DNA of 64,000 bases, taken from NCBI GenBank assembly GCA_021292165.1, contig CM037879.1:282570272-282634271 (forward strand). The letters are read 5' to 3'. Under the pieces are notes generated by a model. The model ran no database searches and was not told the DNA's origin. It saw only the letters and a list, made by a program, of their open reading frames with translations. Every line of letters begins with the position of its first letter. The stretch's first letter is position 1. The translations under genes were made by a program, and so were the position numbers. The stretch comes from Shinisaurus crocodilurus (lineage: Eukaryota > Chordata > Lepidosauria > Squamata > Shinisauridae). This document shows, in pieces, positions 32,243 through 43,364 of the stretch.

Positions 32243-32722
32243 CAACGGTCACCCACATAAACACACGTTCCAAAACTAAAGTGAGTAGAAAGCTCTCTTT
32301 CCCTCTTTTCCTCTTCCTGTCAGCATCCCAGACCAAATACCTAGGTTCCTCTAGCAACTGTAACATTGATAACAAACGAAACAGGCCGGAGAAACATAGG
32401 CTCTGCATTTCTCACATTGTCTCAGATGTTTACGATGTCACTGCAGCAGGAGGAAAATAAGCAGAAGCTTTAACTGGAGGCCTTGGCGCAAGATGAAGTA
32501 TTGTGCTTGTAAGTAGCAAAGGGTGAGCATGTTATAGAAATTTCTGGCTCCAGCGTCGAAGTGATATGATTCACTTAAGGGAGAGCTGCTTGCTAAGCAA
32601 AGCTATAGGAAGAGAGGGATCTCAGTGCTAATAGAGAACGGGGCGGACCATAGTTCGGTGGCAGAATCCACGGAGAATGCCCCAAGTCCAGTCTTCGGCA
32701 TGGCCAGCTAAAAGGATCTCAG

Positions 32723-32930
32723 ATTGCAGGGGTCTCTACTTGTCAGAGTAAACAATATTGGGCTAGATCAGTGTTCTCCAACCTTGGGCCCCCAGATGTT
32801 TTTGGCCTACAACTCCCAGCATGCCCCAGCCAGCTATGCTGGCTGGGGCATGCTGGGAGTTGTAGGCCAAAAACAACTGGGAACCCAAGGTTGGAGAACA
32901 CTGGGCTTGATTGACCAAGGACGCGCAATC
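32723..32930 (+). mobile_element. Anolis SINE 2-like 3' fragment split by a MITE
   Basis: 'cttgtcagagtaaacaatat' and 'tgggctagat' lead into the MITE at 32769. After it, 'ggcttgattgaccaagg' resumes the SINE text. Confidence 0.55.
32769..32903. mobile_element. Palindromic hAT MITE (family A)
   Basis: Starts cagtgttctccaaccttggg and ends with the complement, around a perfect inner hairpin centred on 'agctatgctggct'. The flanks ggctagat and ggcttgat agree at 7 of 8. Confidence 0.88.
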
Positions 32931-33325
32931 CTATGGCTGCTAGACGCTGTCTGGCTGGCCATAGGAAAAGTCAGAGTCCCCACTCTGACCCCGTAAAAGC
33001 CCGCCACGGTCGCAGCGGGGACGCCGCCTTTGGAAGGCCCTCCCTCCGCCCTCACAGCCAGTGTGGTCCTTTCCGCGCCGGCTGCAGCTCCAAAGACGGA
33101 GCAGGTGCTGGGGGGGGGGTGCGAGGAGCAGTGGAGTGAGGCACTGCCATCCTAAGAAGAATCCAGTTGGTGCCTCAGTCCCTCCTCCTCATGAGCAGGG
33201 GGGGGGAAGACACAGACGGTTGACATCAGCCCTCTATGTCTTTTGCAGGGCAGGGGAAGCGCAGAGGCAATCCTTGCCTCCGTGCCCTCCCACACTCGAC
33301 TGGATGCCTGCCCTGTAATCTCCGA
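32931..33325. other. GC-rich, CpG-containing block
   Basis: Contains 'cgccacggtcgcagcgggga', a G run at 33110-33119 and text shared with 15130-15180. It begins with 'gcgcaatcctatggctgcta', a known-looking repeat word. More likely an old repeat than a promoter. Confidence 0.35.
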
Positions 33326-33519
33326 GTTCAGAGGGTTACGTATGGGCAGTCACACTGGATGGCGGTGCAAGTGTCACATTCTGTATAAAGCAGTTTCAGA
33401 ACTCCATTACAAAAATGCTGCGTAGGTGAAACTGACCCTCTGCTGCCTCTTCCATCTATTTCACATGCCTGGGGCTTCTAGCGGCCACTGATGTGCTAGC
33501 CGAGCCACCATATTTACCT

Positions 33520-33930
33520 GCCCAGACCATAAGATCATCTTCAGCTGTCTTTCTCTGGGAGTCCCCACCAAAGGAAGTGAGGTGGGTGGCTCTTAAGAAG
33601 AGGGCCTTTTCTGTTGTGGCACTCCGGTTGTGGAATGAGCTCTCCAGAGAGGCTCACTTGGCACCTACGTTGTGGTCTTTTTTCGGCACCAGGCATTTGA
33701 GTCTTTTTCAGTTTCCTTTTTTTAAAAAAATACGTTACTGTATTATAAATCTTTGCACTGCTGAAAGGTTTTATTTTGGTGTCTATTTCTCATTTTGGTT
33801 TTATACTGTAGCTTTCAACTTTTAGATGACATTTTTATCACGTTGTATTTTATGGTTTTGATTGTCGTGAACTTCCTAGAGAGCTTCGGCTATTGGGCGG
33901 TATAGAGATGTAGTAAATAAATACATCGAT
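33520..33930 (+). mobile_element. L2-type LINE 3' end
   Basis: 'aagagggccttttctgttgt', 'ggaatgagctctccagagag' and a 3' UTR with 'gagcttcggctattgggcgg' and 'gtagtaaataaataca'. The same 3' end is seen at 38390-38435. Confidence 0.6.
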
Positions 33931-35309
33931 AAATATTTCCTCACAATGCTGCACCTTTGTACACATGCACAAACTCTTAAAGAAACATGATCTAGGTAAT
34001 AGTTGGTATTACGTTGGTAATAGTATGGAAAGGAGCTGTCACTCCTGAGCTTTTTTAGATACCTGTCAGAGGCGAGCTAGGAAATCAAAGAAGAAAGCCA
34101 AGGAAGTCAGAGCTGAGGACCACACAGAAATATACCACAGACAAGAAGATACTGTCCCTCAGGCAAGGGTCCAGACCAAACAAGAATACATGCATAGCCC
34201 TTCCTGTCCCCAGGAGCACTCAATATGGCCAATCCGGATGGGCAGGGCCAGTCATCCAGACCCTGAGAACAATGCCAAGAAGATGCTCCTAGGCTAGATG
34301 CAGTTCTAATAGCTTGCCACACGGAACAGCTGCACATAGAGCTGGATGATCCTGGTTGTAGCCCCAGCAGTTCACGACAGGAGCTGCCTTCTCCTTCAGT
34401 GGGTCGACCTTCTCACTGCCATCTCACCAGCTGCTACTGCTTCTCATCCTCTTTCTCATCATTGCTACCGCTTGCTTGCTTGCTTGCTTGACAGGCAGAG
34501 AGAGCCAGTGAGCAAGACGGAAGTGGCATCTACTGCTCCTCTCTCTCGCCACCACCTCCATTGTCTGGGCCAAAGTGAAAGGCGGGTAAATAAGAAGGCT
34601 GCAATGGTGAAGAGGAGGAACAACTCCAGGGGGCTCTTGTCAGTGGGCCCCAGCTGTGTTGTGGGCCCTCGGCAGGTGCCCGACCATGCCTACCCTTGAT
34701 GCCAGTCCTGAGTGTTCTCCTATTCTCTCTCAAAACTTCTGACACAAATTAAACTTCCTAAACAATGAGAGAGAGCCGGGGGGCAGGGGGAGAGAACTAA
34801 TTAAGAGCAAACGGTTGGATCGAAAATGAGTGAAAATGAATGGAAACAGATATTTACAGAAGGATAACAAATTCCATGTGTTAAATTCTAATTTAAGGGA
34901 AAAGACTACACATTGATTTATTGTTGGTATTTGACACCATTAAGAAAAACATCTATAAAATGGTAAGTCTTCATGCTGGAAATGTGGGCTACCATCAGCA
35001 GATTACACGAATATGTAGTGGTCATGTTCACGTATCCAGGTGTTCTAGAAACAAATTAAGAGAGATGGAAGGTGCTTCCAGACGGAGGGCTCCGAGCACT
35101 AACAATCAAAAGGGTGCTGTGAAGCATTTCCATCTTTTTTACTTTAATGGATTTTTCATGGTAAGGAAAGAGACGGAAGAAGCGGTGAGGAAACATAGAA
35201 GAGCTACAAGTGGGACACATCAGTGTCTGGATCCCCCATAAAATTCTGTGAATGATGCAGGGAAATGTGGCACCATAAAAGCCGTGTCTGGAAACACCCA
35301 TGAAGAAAA
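33931..35309. other. Unassigned sequence
   Basis: A (TTGC)n run lies at 34470-34490. The rest shows no recognisable gene. Frames such as 34346-34699 and 34921-35241 lack motifs and overlap frames on the other strand. Confidence 0.4.
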
Positions 35310-35720
35310 TAACTGGGCATGACTTAACCTTTGACCCAAAAGTGATGTTGGAACATTTTCATTTCAGTGTATTAAAAATAAATGAATGGATGATCTCTGT
35401 CTTATTCACAACAGCAAATCTTATCACTTGGAGAATTATGCAAAAAATAATTACATGTAAATAATTGATAAATAGGATTTGGCAATTAGCACAATTATTA
35501 AAAATGAGTGAGACAGTGGAATTAAGAGAGAGCAGACAGCAAAACCCTAATGTCATAAACGTCTTTTTGGAATACTGAAGGACAAATTAGGAGGTGGAAA
35601 TTAATATGTACTCATGTTTCACTATTTCATAATTAATAGTCTAATTAGGTTTAACAATATTTTTGTATACTCTTGTAAATGAATTATGCATGAATCAGTT
35701 ATGTATGAAGAGTAGGTATT
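35310..35720. other. Candidate conserved non-coding element (strongest AT-word signature)
   Basis: Repeat-free, with many homeodomain-like words: ataattaatagtctaattag, aaaataattacatg, caattagcacaattatt, aatgaattatgcatgaat. No significant frame. Confidence 0.35.
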
Positions 35721-35739
35721 AATATTGTATATATTTTGG

Positions 35740-35810
35740 GTTTCCTGGCCCAATTTAAAGTGCTGGTTTTGATCTTTAAAGACCAAAACAACTCGGGACT
35801 AGGTTACTCC
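35740..35810 (+). mobile_element. L2-type LINE fragment
   Basis: 'ggcccaatttaaagtgctgg' and 'acaactcgggactaggttac' match the coding remnants at 1960 and 9610. Confidence 0.5.
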
Positions 35811-37403
35811 CGTAAGTAAATACCCAAACCTTGAAATCCTCTGCACTTCAAAGAGTCTATTAAGGCCAATGTGTTTCAAAACTTGTCAGTGTTGCTTTCT
35901 CCTGCATTTTTTTTTTTTTTTAAATCTCAAGTTCTTACTCTCCTAAATATGAAGTTCAGGAATTTTAGTGAATTCTGATCAAAAATGGACTGAAAACTGA
36001 ATCCTCACCCATCTGAACTGAGCAAATTCAACAGGTACAGCTAATCCCAGCATGGAGAGAGGCCATGATGTACCTGCCTGCCATATACTGTTAAAGATGA
36101 GGAGCTTGTCAGAAAAAAAGAGGTGGCAACTCTAATGAAAGACAAACAAGGTTGACTACGCAGGGATTCAAAGCCAGACTTTTAAGAGCTACGGACTCAA
36201 AGCCCTGGGCCTGGATGGGCACATCTGTCAGTTTTTCCCACATTCGGTTTTTTTTTAAAAAAATGTCAGGTTCTTTTTGGCCTGAATATGGGCAAATTTG
36301 AGAATTTTGGTAAATTCATATGCACATCAAACTGAAATGAAATTCTCAACCATCTCTAGAACTTTCAAACTGGATGACTCTTCTTCTGGGGCAACTGAAC
36401 CAGTTGCTAAAGCAATTCCGTATTCTATCTGCTAAAGTCATCTTTTGGAGTTAAAGCACTTTTTTTAAGCTTCCTTTTTTTCTTGGTTGGCCACTGCTGG
36501 AAACAGGATGCTGGATTCAAACTGTGGTCTGATCCACCAGTGGGCTTCTTACATTCTTAAATGTGGAAGACCCCCCCCCCCCAAACAAACCACCACCCTC
36601 TGAATCTTGGATGCAAAAACAGCTCGTCTAAGAATCCTGCACAAGCATTGGTTTCACACTGCTTGATTGAAGAGCTGCAATTAAGACAAGCAGCATCTCC
36701 ACAGCACCTGTACATCAAGATGATTCAGCAGTTTTTAAGAGGAAGAGACAGCAAGAGCGAGAGAGAGAGAGGAAAAGGATGGAATATTTGATAGCTGAGG
36801 GAATTATAGAAAGCTGCAGCAGCCTAGGAAGTGGTTGACCTGACCTGACCTGAGAAAATGGCTGCCACAGGGATATTTAGTCTATTGACCAGTCATATAT
36901 TGTCAAAGTATCCTTAAGCATTTAAGAATTAATTTGGTAAACCTGTTCCAGGGATTGAGAGAGCGAGCGAGCGAGCGAGAGAGAGAGATGCTAATTAGTA
37001 AAGCCCAACTTCACAACTGAGATTCTAAACTACTGTAATGAGTTATTAGTTATAGTTATAGCTAATAATGTGATACAGACTTAAAGTGTCTGATGCCAAC
37101 AATATTCAGTGTTTATTTGGGAATAAAATAAGACCCCCAGGGATAGCTGAAATTTTGTATAGCATTAAAATTAACAAATAATTAGCAACAAGAACAACAA
37201 AACACTTAGCAAGTATAAATAGATGGAAGGCATACTAAAGATATGGTTGCAGGGCAGGGTGTGCCTCCTCCTGCATGGAGAAAAAAGGAAAAAGAATGTC
37301 TGTATGTCTGCATGCACACACACTGCATCTTGCAGGGCTGCGGAACAAAGAACCCACACGAGGCTTTTCTGTAAGATGGTATCATGACGCTGTCAAGAAT
37401 TTA
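35811..37403. other. Unassigned, with small repeats
   Basis: Contains an R1 3' end at 36493-36562 ('gtggtctgatccaccagtgg'), a C run at 36571-36582 and a (GAGC)n/(GA)n run at 36957-36988. No gene recognised. Confidence 0.4.
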
Positions 37404-37491
37404 GGCTGCAATCCTATACCCACTTACCTGGGAGTAAGCCCCATTGAGCTCAATAGGACTTTTGAGTAGAGATACATAGGACTGTGCTGTT
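37404..37491. mobile_element. Short palindromic element
   Basis: 'gctgcaatcctatacccact', 'gggagtaagccccattgagc' and 'cataggactgtgctg' form diverged opposing arms. Fragments of the same type occur at 1805-1872, 5875-5935 and 54096-54165. Confidence 0.5.
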
Positions 37492-38195
37492 AGACTGTCA
37501 ACTACAGCAAGGTGTAGTCCAAGAGCATGATGGGAACCCTGAAGTATGTGGGATGCTGGTCCTTTTCTATTTAAACTTTCCCGTGCCTCTCAAAAACACA
37601 TCACACCTTTTCATACCAGTTTCTACAATATATCCTTTGCTATTGGTAACTGATTTTTCTGCTCCATACAATGTACATGAAGGCACCCTTGGCTTCATGG
37701 AATATTTGAATGAGGCCAAAATACACATAAAAAACCAATTCTCAATTATCTAAAATCCATATAGTAGATTAGAATATCTGTATTAGTCCAACTGTAATAT
37801 CGGGGGGGGGGGGACAGGCGGCGAAGGTGCAAGCTTTTGAGATCTCCAGACCTCTTCATCAGGCAACGATGTTTCGAAAGGCAGGTTGGCGGGGGGAGAT
37901 GGGGGAGGAAAAGTCTGACTGGATGTTGCACTCAGGATGTCTATGTGGTCAGAGACTTAAGATGATATGGTTAAGACTGACCATGCAGACCTCCTGACTA
38001 CAAAATCCAGTCAGCCATCAGCTCTCTCTACTCCCCACCCGCCCGCCACTCACCAACCTACTTTTTGTAACATCTTGGCTGATTAGGAGATCTGGACATC
38101 TCCAAAGCTTGCATATTTTCCTGATCTTGGGAATGTAAAGGGCCCAAGCTGATATCAGCTTGTGAGCTTTGTTTTTGTTTTTTCTTTTCTTTTTG
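37492..38195. other. Unassigned sequence
   Basis: G run at 37802-37813. 'gcttttgagatctccagacc' and 'tcatcaggcaacgatgtttc' look like part of a common repeat I cannot place. Confidence 0.35.
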
Positions 38196-38435
38196 CATGA
38201 AAATTAATTGTTGTAAACCACCCGTGGCTCATGCTGGCTCAGCTTGTCCGAGCGTGGAAAGCTACGCAGGGTCAGGCCTGGTTGTTACTTGGATGGGAGA
38301 CCCCTCCTCTAGTTTCCTGCATTGAGCAGGGGGTTGGACTTCATGGCCTTGTAGGCTCCTTCCTACTCTATGATCTATGAATCTGTGAATCACCCAGAGA
38401 GCTTCGGCTATTGGGTGGTACAGAAATAATGATGA
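38196..38435 (+). mobile_element. L2-type LINE 3' end carrying a 5S-CR1 SINE
   Basis: 'ttgttgtaaaccaccc' is separated from 'cacccagagagcttcggcta' by the SINE at 38224-38389. Joined, they give the usual L2 3' UTR text. Confidence 0.6.
38224..38389 (+). mobile_element. 5S-CR1 chimeric SINE
   Basis: The 5S-rRNA-like head contains box A 'aagctacgcagggtc' (38259-38273), the intermediate element 'ggcctggtt' and box C 'tacttggatgggagacc' (38286-38302). The tail 'gagcagggggttggactt' to 'tgatctatgaatc' matches the CR1 3' end. Possible short duplication: 'aaccaccc' before, 'aatcaccc' after. Confidence 0.88.
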
Positions 38436-38705
38436 ATAATAATAGTAATCTGCGTGTATTTTCATGCACATTTTCCCAAATGTACGCAACAATTGTGTGC
38501 ACCTTTGAAAAGTACTCCTTGTTCTCCCGTCGATTAAGGCCTATTCCTGCACATTTTTCGACCGCATTACAATTACATTGTAAGCTTGGAACTGTACGGA
38601 CTTCGACCGAAGGTTGCATCTCAGTCCATGTTCAGTCTGGCAGCTGCAAACTGGGTAAATCCTGATCAAAAACAAACTGAAATGATCTTCTCATACATCC
38701 CTACG
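38436..38705. repeat. Fragment of a catccct-ended element
   Basis: 'gtaaatcctgatcaaaaac' and 'catccctacg' match 7750-7827 and abut the next element directly. Confidence 0.4.
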
Positions 38706-39144
38706 TAGGGATGTTGGAGAAATCTGCAATGGACTCAAATGAGTCTGGATTTCTTGGAGTCTGCCCCGTGGATTCTATGGAAGACCAACTTTTTCCAGGT
38801 TGCATGGAGTCCGTGGGGCTCATAAACTGATTTTTAATTTTTTTGTGTGTGCATAATTTTGCGCAAATTTAGACGCAGAAAAATATGCAAAATAAAAAAC
38901 ACTAATCAAAAATGCACAAATCCCCCAATACGGTAAAGTGTGAAAATATGCGCTGTGGAGGGATTTGCATATCTTTGGCTGTGCGTTTTTGGGAGCATGA
39001 ATTTGCACAGATGCTGAATTTGCGCAAAGACGCATGAATGCATTTGTGCAAATTCTGAGTCCGCAAATTGGTGGACGGTGGAGAGAAAGTCGCCCCAAAA
39101 TCCAAAAACTGCCGGCAGATATTCTCTCCATTCACACATCCCTA
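38706..39144 (+). mobile_element. TAGGGATG-ended element with gcgcaaat words
   Basis: Ends tagggatgt and acatccctag. The interior is full of ttgcgcaaa, aaaatatgc, ttgcacag and gaatttgc words. No confirmed duplication. Frames of 77-103 residues on the minus strand only reflect the word array. Confidence 0.65.
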
Positions 39145-39196
39145 GCTAGATGGACCAATGGTCTGACCCAGTATAAGGCAGTTTCCTACGACATTC
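39145..39196 (+). mobile_element. Anolis SINE 2-like 3' end
   Basis: 'gctagatggaccaatggtct' and 'cagtataaggcagtttccta', the SINE 3' terminus, directly abut the preceding element. Confidence 0.6.
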
Positions 39197-40554
39197 AGTG
39201 ATGAGGGGTCCAGATGACAGAGGACCAGAGGGGAAGTGGTAATGGGGGGAAGAATAGATACTGTTAAGGTTTGGGAGATGGGCAATGAGGGTTGCTACCT
39301 CCCAAACCAGATACTTCCTCCTGATCTGGCTCCTCCTGCCAGTTCTCTCTCTCGTCTTGTCATCTAACCCTTCCCATACCCGAGAAACAGGCAACAGGAG
39401 CTACCATGTTTCCTGCTACACTGGGGGATTGAGCAGGTATGTGCAGGATGCAAGGTGGCAACTCTAAGGATCATGCGCTGCTGCAGCCATGCTAACAGAG
39501 CAGGAAGAAGTGCTGTGACACTGTGTGTGTTTGGGGTGGATCACTGGGGGGAGAGAAGTGGAGGTAAGGGCTGTGCCTCCTCTTGGCGATCAGTCATGTG
39601 AAGAGCTTGCTGGGCAGCTCCACTTGCCTATGCAGCCCTTAAGAACGGTGGCTGGCTGCCCCCAACGTACTGCTTCTCTAGCAAGTGTGAACACAATGCT
39701 GTACATCACTGGGCTGGCAAAAGGCCAAACATGCAAATCAGTCTGATTGTAATCCATTGGATTTTGGCATGCTGCTACTTTCTGCTATTACAAAGCACTT
39801 AAGGCTATGTTGCAGCCAATGAGATTTCTGGGCCGTTCTGACCCCGGACAACTCAAGGTCTTGGGAATTGACTTCCGTACTGAGGAATTAATAATTGCTG
39901 TTGCATTGTTCCATTTTAAAAGCAGGCTCAGAGGTTACAAAGGAGGCGAAGACATATTTGCAAGTACCGCAAGAACCCACTTCATTTCAATATTTTATGG
40001 CACTTTCTTTAAAAAAATGATGCCTCAAGGACACTACTTTTACATTTAGTTTAGTTTAGGGTTTTTGATGTGTCTGGGCTTTTGTTGTTGTTGTTGTTGC
40101 ATTACAGGGCAATTTCATATGTCACTTGTCCAGGAAGGCACCACTTTACTTTCGCTCTGTAGTCTCCTAGGCTAAAACCAGAGTTGTTAATGAGTCATGC
40201 TGTCATACAAATAAAGCAACCCCTTCGGGGCAACATAAAAATTTACAGCATTGTTAAAGAATGTGATTAGTTTTCTGAAGCACCACAGGTTCCAAAAAGG
40301 CAGCATGCTAGTCACTCAGTAGTAGCTAGTGGTCAAATCTCTGAGTAGCAGCCTAAATTAAATCCACAGACTTGTTAATGTTTAAACTCAACTGGGAAGG
40401 ATTTCTTCAATCCCTACTTTTTTGACTACATATGAAATGCATAGAGTTATTCAAAATAGCCTCTATTGTGATGAGATCCAAAGCATCCAGTCAATATTCC
40501 TCTTGAGGATACAGAGATGACCAAACCACCCTGGGATGAGTTCTCTCAACCCTA
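39197..40554. other. No recognisable gene
   Basis: A (TTG)n run lies at 40081-40099. 40130-40500 is repeat-free but without striking motifs. Confidence 0.4.
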
Positions 40555-40790
40555 AGCCAGTGTGGTGTAGTGGTGAGAGTGTTGGACTGGGACCTGGGAG
40601 ATCCAGAGGTTCTAGTCCCCGCTCGGCCATGAAACTCACTGGGTGACTTTGGGCCAGTCACTGACTCTCAGCCTACCCTACCTCACAGGGCTGTTGTGAG
40701 GATAAAATGGAGAGGAAGAGGAAGGGGATTATGTAAGCCGCCTTGGGTTCCTTGCAGGAAAAAAGGTGGGATATAAATATAATAAATAAA
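40555..40790 (+). mobile_element. Sauria-type SINE
   Basis: 'agccagtgtggtgtagtggt' head, standard body, 'gatataaatataataaataa' tail. Confidence 0.8.
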
Positions 40791-41909
40791 CCCTGGGGTA
40801 GTTTGATTACCTGGACAGAAGCAGATAACAACTCTAACAGGGCCGGAGCCAGCACCCGGCATGATGGGGCAAGTGCCGAATGGCCCATTGTGGCTGACAC
40901 TGGCCTCCCCTATTTTTAAAAAGTGCTAGTGCTATAAAGAGATATATTAGGCCAAGCTGTAGCCACTGTTATCTTCCTTATCTCCAATTTTGGGGACAGG
41001 GGCAGAAACACTGGGAATACTGGAAGGTGATGGCAGCAGTGGGGCAGCAGAGGCCTGATCTAGCCCTCCTCTTTACTGCACTGGGCTAGTAAGCCTTGGG
41101 GGATCCACCAGGGAGGCACCTTGCTCAGTTCCCATCAGACCTGGCATCAACCCTGCATTCTACTAGACTGGACTAAACTGATAGAAATAATACTCCTTAC
41201 CAGTTGACAGCATGATACTTGCAACCAAACTACCCTGGGATAGTTGGTCGACCATGTGGGCTCTCTTCCACACCTCACCCAATAGTAAGGATTATTTTGC
41301 CCCATGTTAGATGCAGATGTGGAGCATGACAGCTGTCAGTCACCTCTCAGGTTTGAAGCACATAATGAAATCTGTGTGACCCCCCCCCCCCAAGCGTTGG
41401 AGGGCTCTCAGCCCAATCCTGCAAGGTGGCTAACACCAGAGATTGCATAGTGCTGGGTTGGCAAAAGACCAAACCCACAAATCAGTCTGATGCTACTCCA
41501 CTGGACTGTGGCATGACACAAGCCACTTAAGGCAATATAGCCAATGACATTTCCAGGCCACTGACATTGCAGGGGGGAAACCTACCTGTCACCACTGATA
41601 GGCTGACTGTGGGTGGCCCAGTGCCTACCGACAAGAATCAAAACTGGCAGGGGAGCGTGATAATGCAGCACTGCACAGAGTCAATAGAGTCAATGCCTGT
41701 CTTCCACTGGAGACAGGCATGCGATATAGTCTCTCTGTCTTCGCATTTACGGCAAATAAGAAAAACCGGTATTTTGTAAGCTTATTCTAAAGGGGGGTGG
41801 GGAGGAAAGTACGGCTTCTTAACGGCGCAATCCTATGCATGTTAAGACAGAAGGAAGTTCTTACAACAACGCCCAGTAGCCAAAGACATCTGGGGATCCA
41901 AGGTTGCAT
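40791..41909. other. Unassigned sequence
   Basis: Contains a C run at 41381-41391 and a fragment 'ggcgcaatcctatgcatgtt' at 41823. No gene recognised. A 'catctggggatccaaggttg' word at 41887 may be a MITE family A remnant. Confidence 0.4.
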
Positions 41910-42064
41910 AGATTTCATAGATCATAGAGTTGGAAGGGGCCTACAAGGCCATCAAGTCCAACCCCCTGCTCAATGCAGGAAACTAGAGGAGGGGTCTCCC
42001 ATCCAAGTAAGAACCAGGCCTGACCCTGCTTAGCTTTCCATGCTCAGACAAGCTGAGCCAGCGT
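41910..42064 (-). mobile_element. 5S-CR1 chimeric SINE (best 5S match)
   Basis: On the minus strand: 'ggctcagcttgtctgagc', then box A 'aagctaagcagggtc' exactly as in vertebrate 5S rRNA, 'ggcctggtt', box C 'tacttggatgggagacc', linker 'cctcctctag', then the CR1 tail ending 'ctatgatctatgaaatct'. Confidence 0.92.
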
Positions 42065-42306
42065 AAACACTGCTCTGGAGCATTGCCTGGGGGGGGGATT
42101 AAAGTGGCAGCTCCTACCCCCCTGCTCCCAGTGCTGATTCAGAGTACTGCTGCTGCCACACACTCCTGCCAGGTAAGCTCGCTAAAAACCCCCACAGATA
42201 TGGGATGGCAACTTGGCCTAGATCTCCTTCCTTGCCCCAAATCTGCAGTTCGCCCTGCACAGCCTGTCAAAACAACAGGCATTTTTGCTAGCTTATTATA
42301 AAGAGG

Positions 42307-42343
<37 letters not shown>

Positions 42344-43258
42344 TGTGTGTGTGGCTTCCTAAGAATGGGAAGGCTAAGTTGCATTTTGCTATGCAGAAGA
42401 CTAGCCAGGACATGAATAGCATGAGTCAACGAGGGCTCTCGTCCCACATTCCTCCAGGGATGAGTTGTCATTCCCCTTTCATGTCCATTCAATCCCTGGC
42501 CTTTTTAGTGAGACAAGGATACCGCCGAGTGCCAACAGCTCTTGCAATATGGACTCCTTCTCACTATGAGCTGGACGGAGGCCACCAACGCCTCTCGTGC
42601 ACCAACGGGCCAGTCCACAGCTGTCGAGAAGTAACGCCCCGCCCCTGTTGTTCTCGCAGTATGCGTTCAACGATCGATTATTATTCTTTTTTAAAGCGTC
42701 GTAATCATGTTTTCTATTTCTTGCAGCATCCAAATCGTTCCAAACCAGAGTTTAAAAACATAAATCATCACTACCCACGTAGAACAACAATTAAAACCAG
42801 ACCGGCATTCATACGAAAAGCAACAGCCAGAGCTGCAACCATAGAAATGTTTACCTAAAACTAGTATTCAGAGCAAACTTCTTAGTAGCACTACTGCATT
42901 AAAATGTCAGCAGCCGGAAAACACCTTCATAAAGAAGAAAATGGTGGCGTGTGATGGACAGAAGAGCAGCCCTACTGCTTCAGACAAAGGGCACGACTCG
43001 TCTTGCCTCCAGTTTCCTTCAGTGGCCTGCCCAGGTGTGTCTAGAAAGCCCGCAAGCGGGACATGAAAGTAAGAGTCTTCAGCCATTGTTTGTCCCCATC
43101 GCTAAATTAGGCATGGCAAAACATAGGCAATGGGAGTTGCCAGGTGGATCTCTCTTTGGAAGGTGTTCTAAAGTGGGAGTGCCACCACCAAGAAGACTCT
43201 GCCTCATACTCTACCAGGGATAGGCAATCCGGTGCCCTCCAGGGGTTGGTATCCAATG
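42065..43258. other. Unassigned, with (GT)n
   Basis: A (GT)n run lies at 42309-42353. The 181-codon frame at 42313-42858 begins in this run and shows no domain. 43120-43215 carries L2-like minus-strand text. Confidence 0.4.
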
Positions 43259-43364
43259 TTAGTCCTACTTAAGAGTGGGCCCATTGAAATGAATGCAACT
43301 TAGGTTAGTCATGAGTAACTTAAGTCTCATACATTTCAATGGGACTACTCTTAAGTAGGACTAA
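43259..43364. mobile_element. Short inverted-repeat element
   Basis: Arms 'ttagtcctacttaagagt' and 'actcttaagtaggactaa', with inner matching 'cccattgaaatgaatg' and 'catttcaatggg'. It appears to sit inside a family B MITE, whose pieces 'ggtgccctccag' and 'acaacacccataatccc' lie either side. Confidence 0.75.

Noticed and set aside
38250..38305. 5S rRNA gene
   Set aside because: Only about the 3' two thirds of the promoter region is present, and it is fused to a CR1 tail, so it is a SINE and not a gene.
38820..39139. Minus-strand frames of 77-103 codons rich in N, C and A
   Set aside because: They only translate the gcgcaaat word array of a transposon.
42313..42858. 181-codon plus-strand frame
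   Set aside because: It begins inside a (GT)n run, giving an artificial VCVCV start, and the rest shows no domain or codon pattern I can support.
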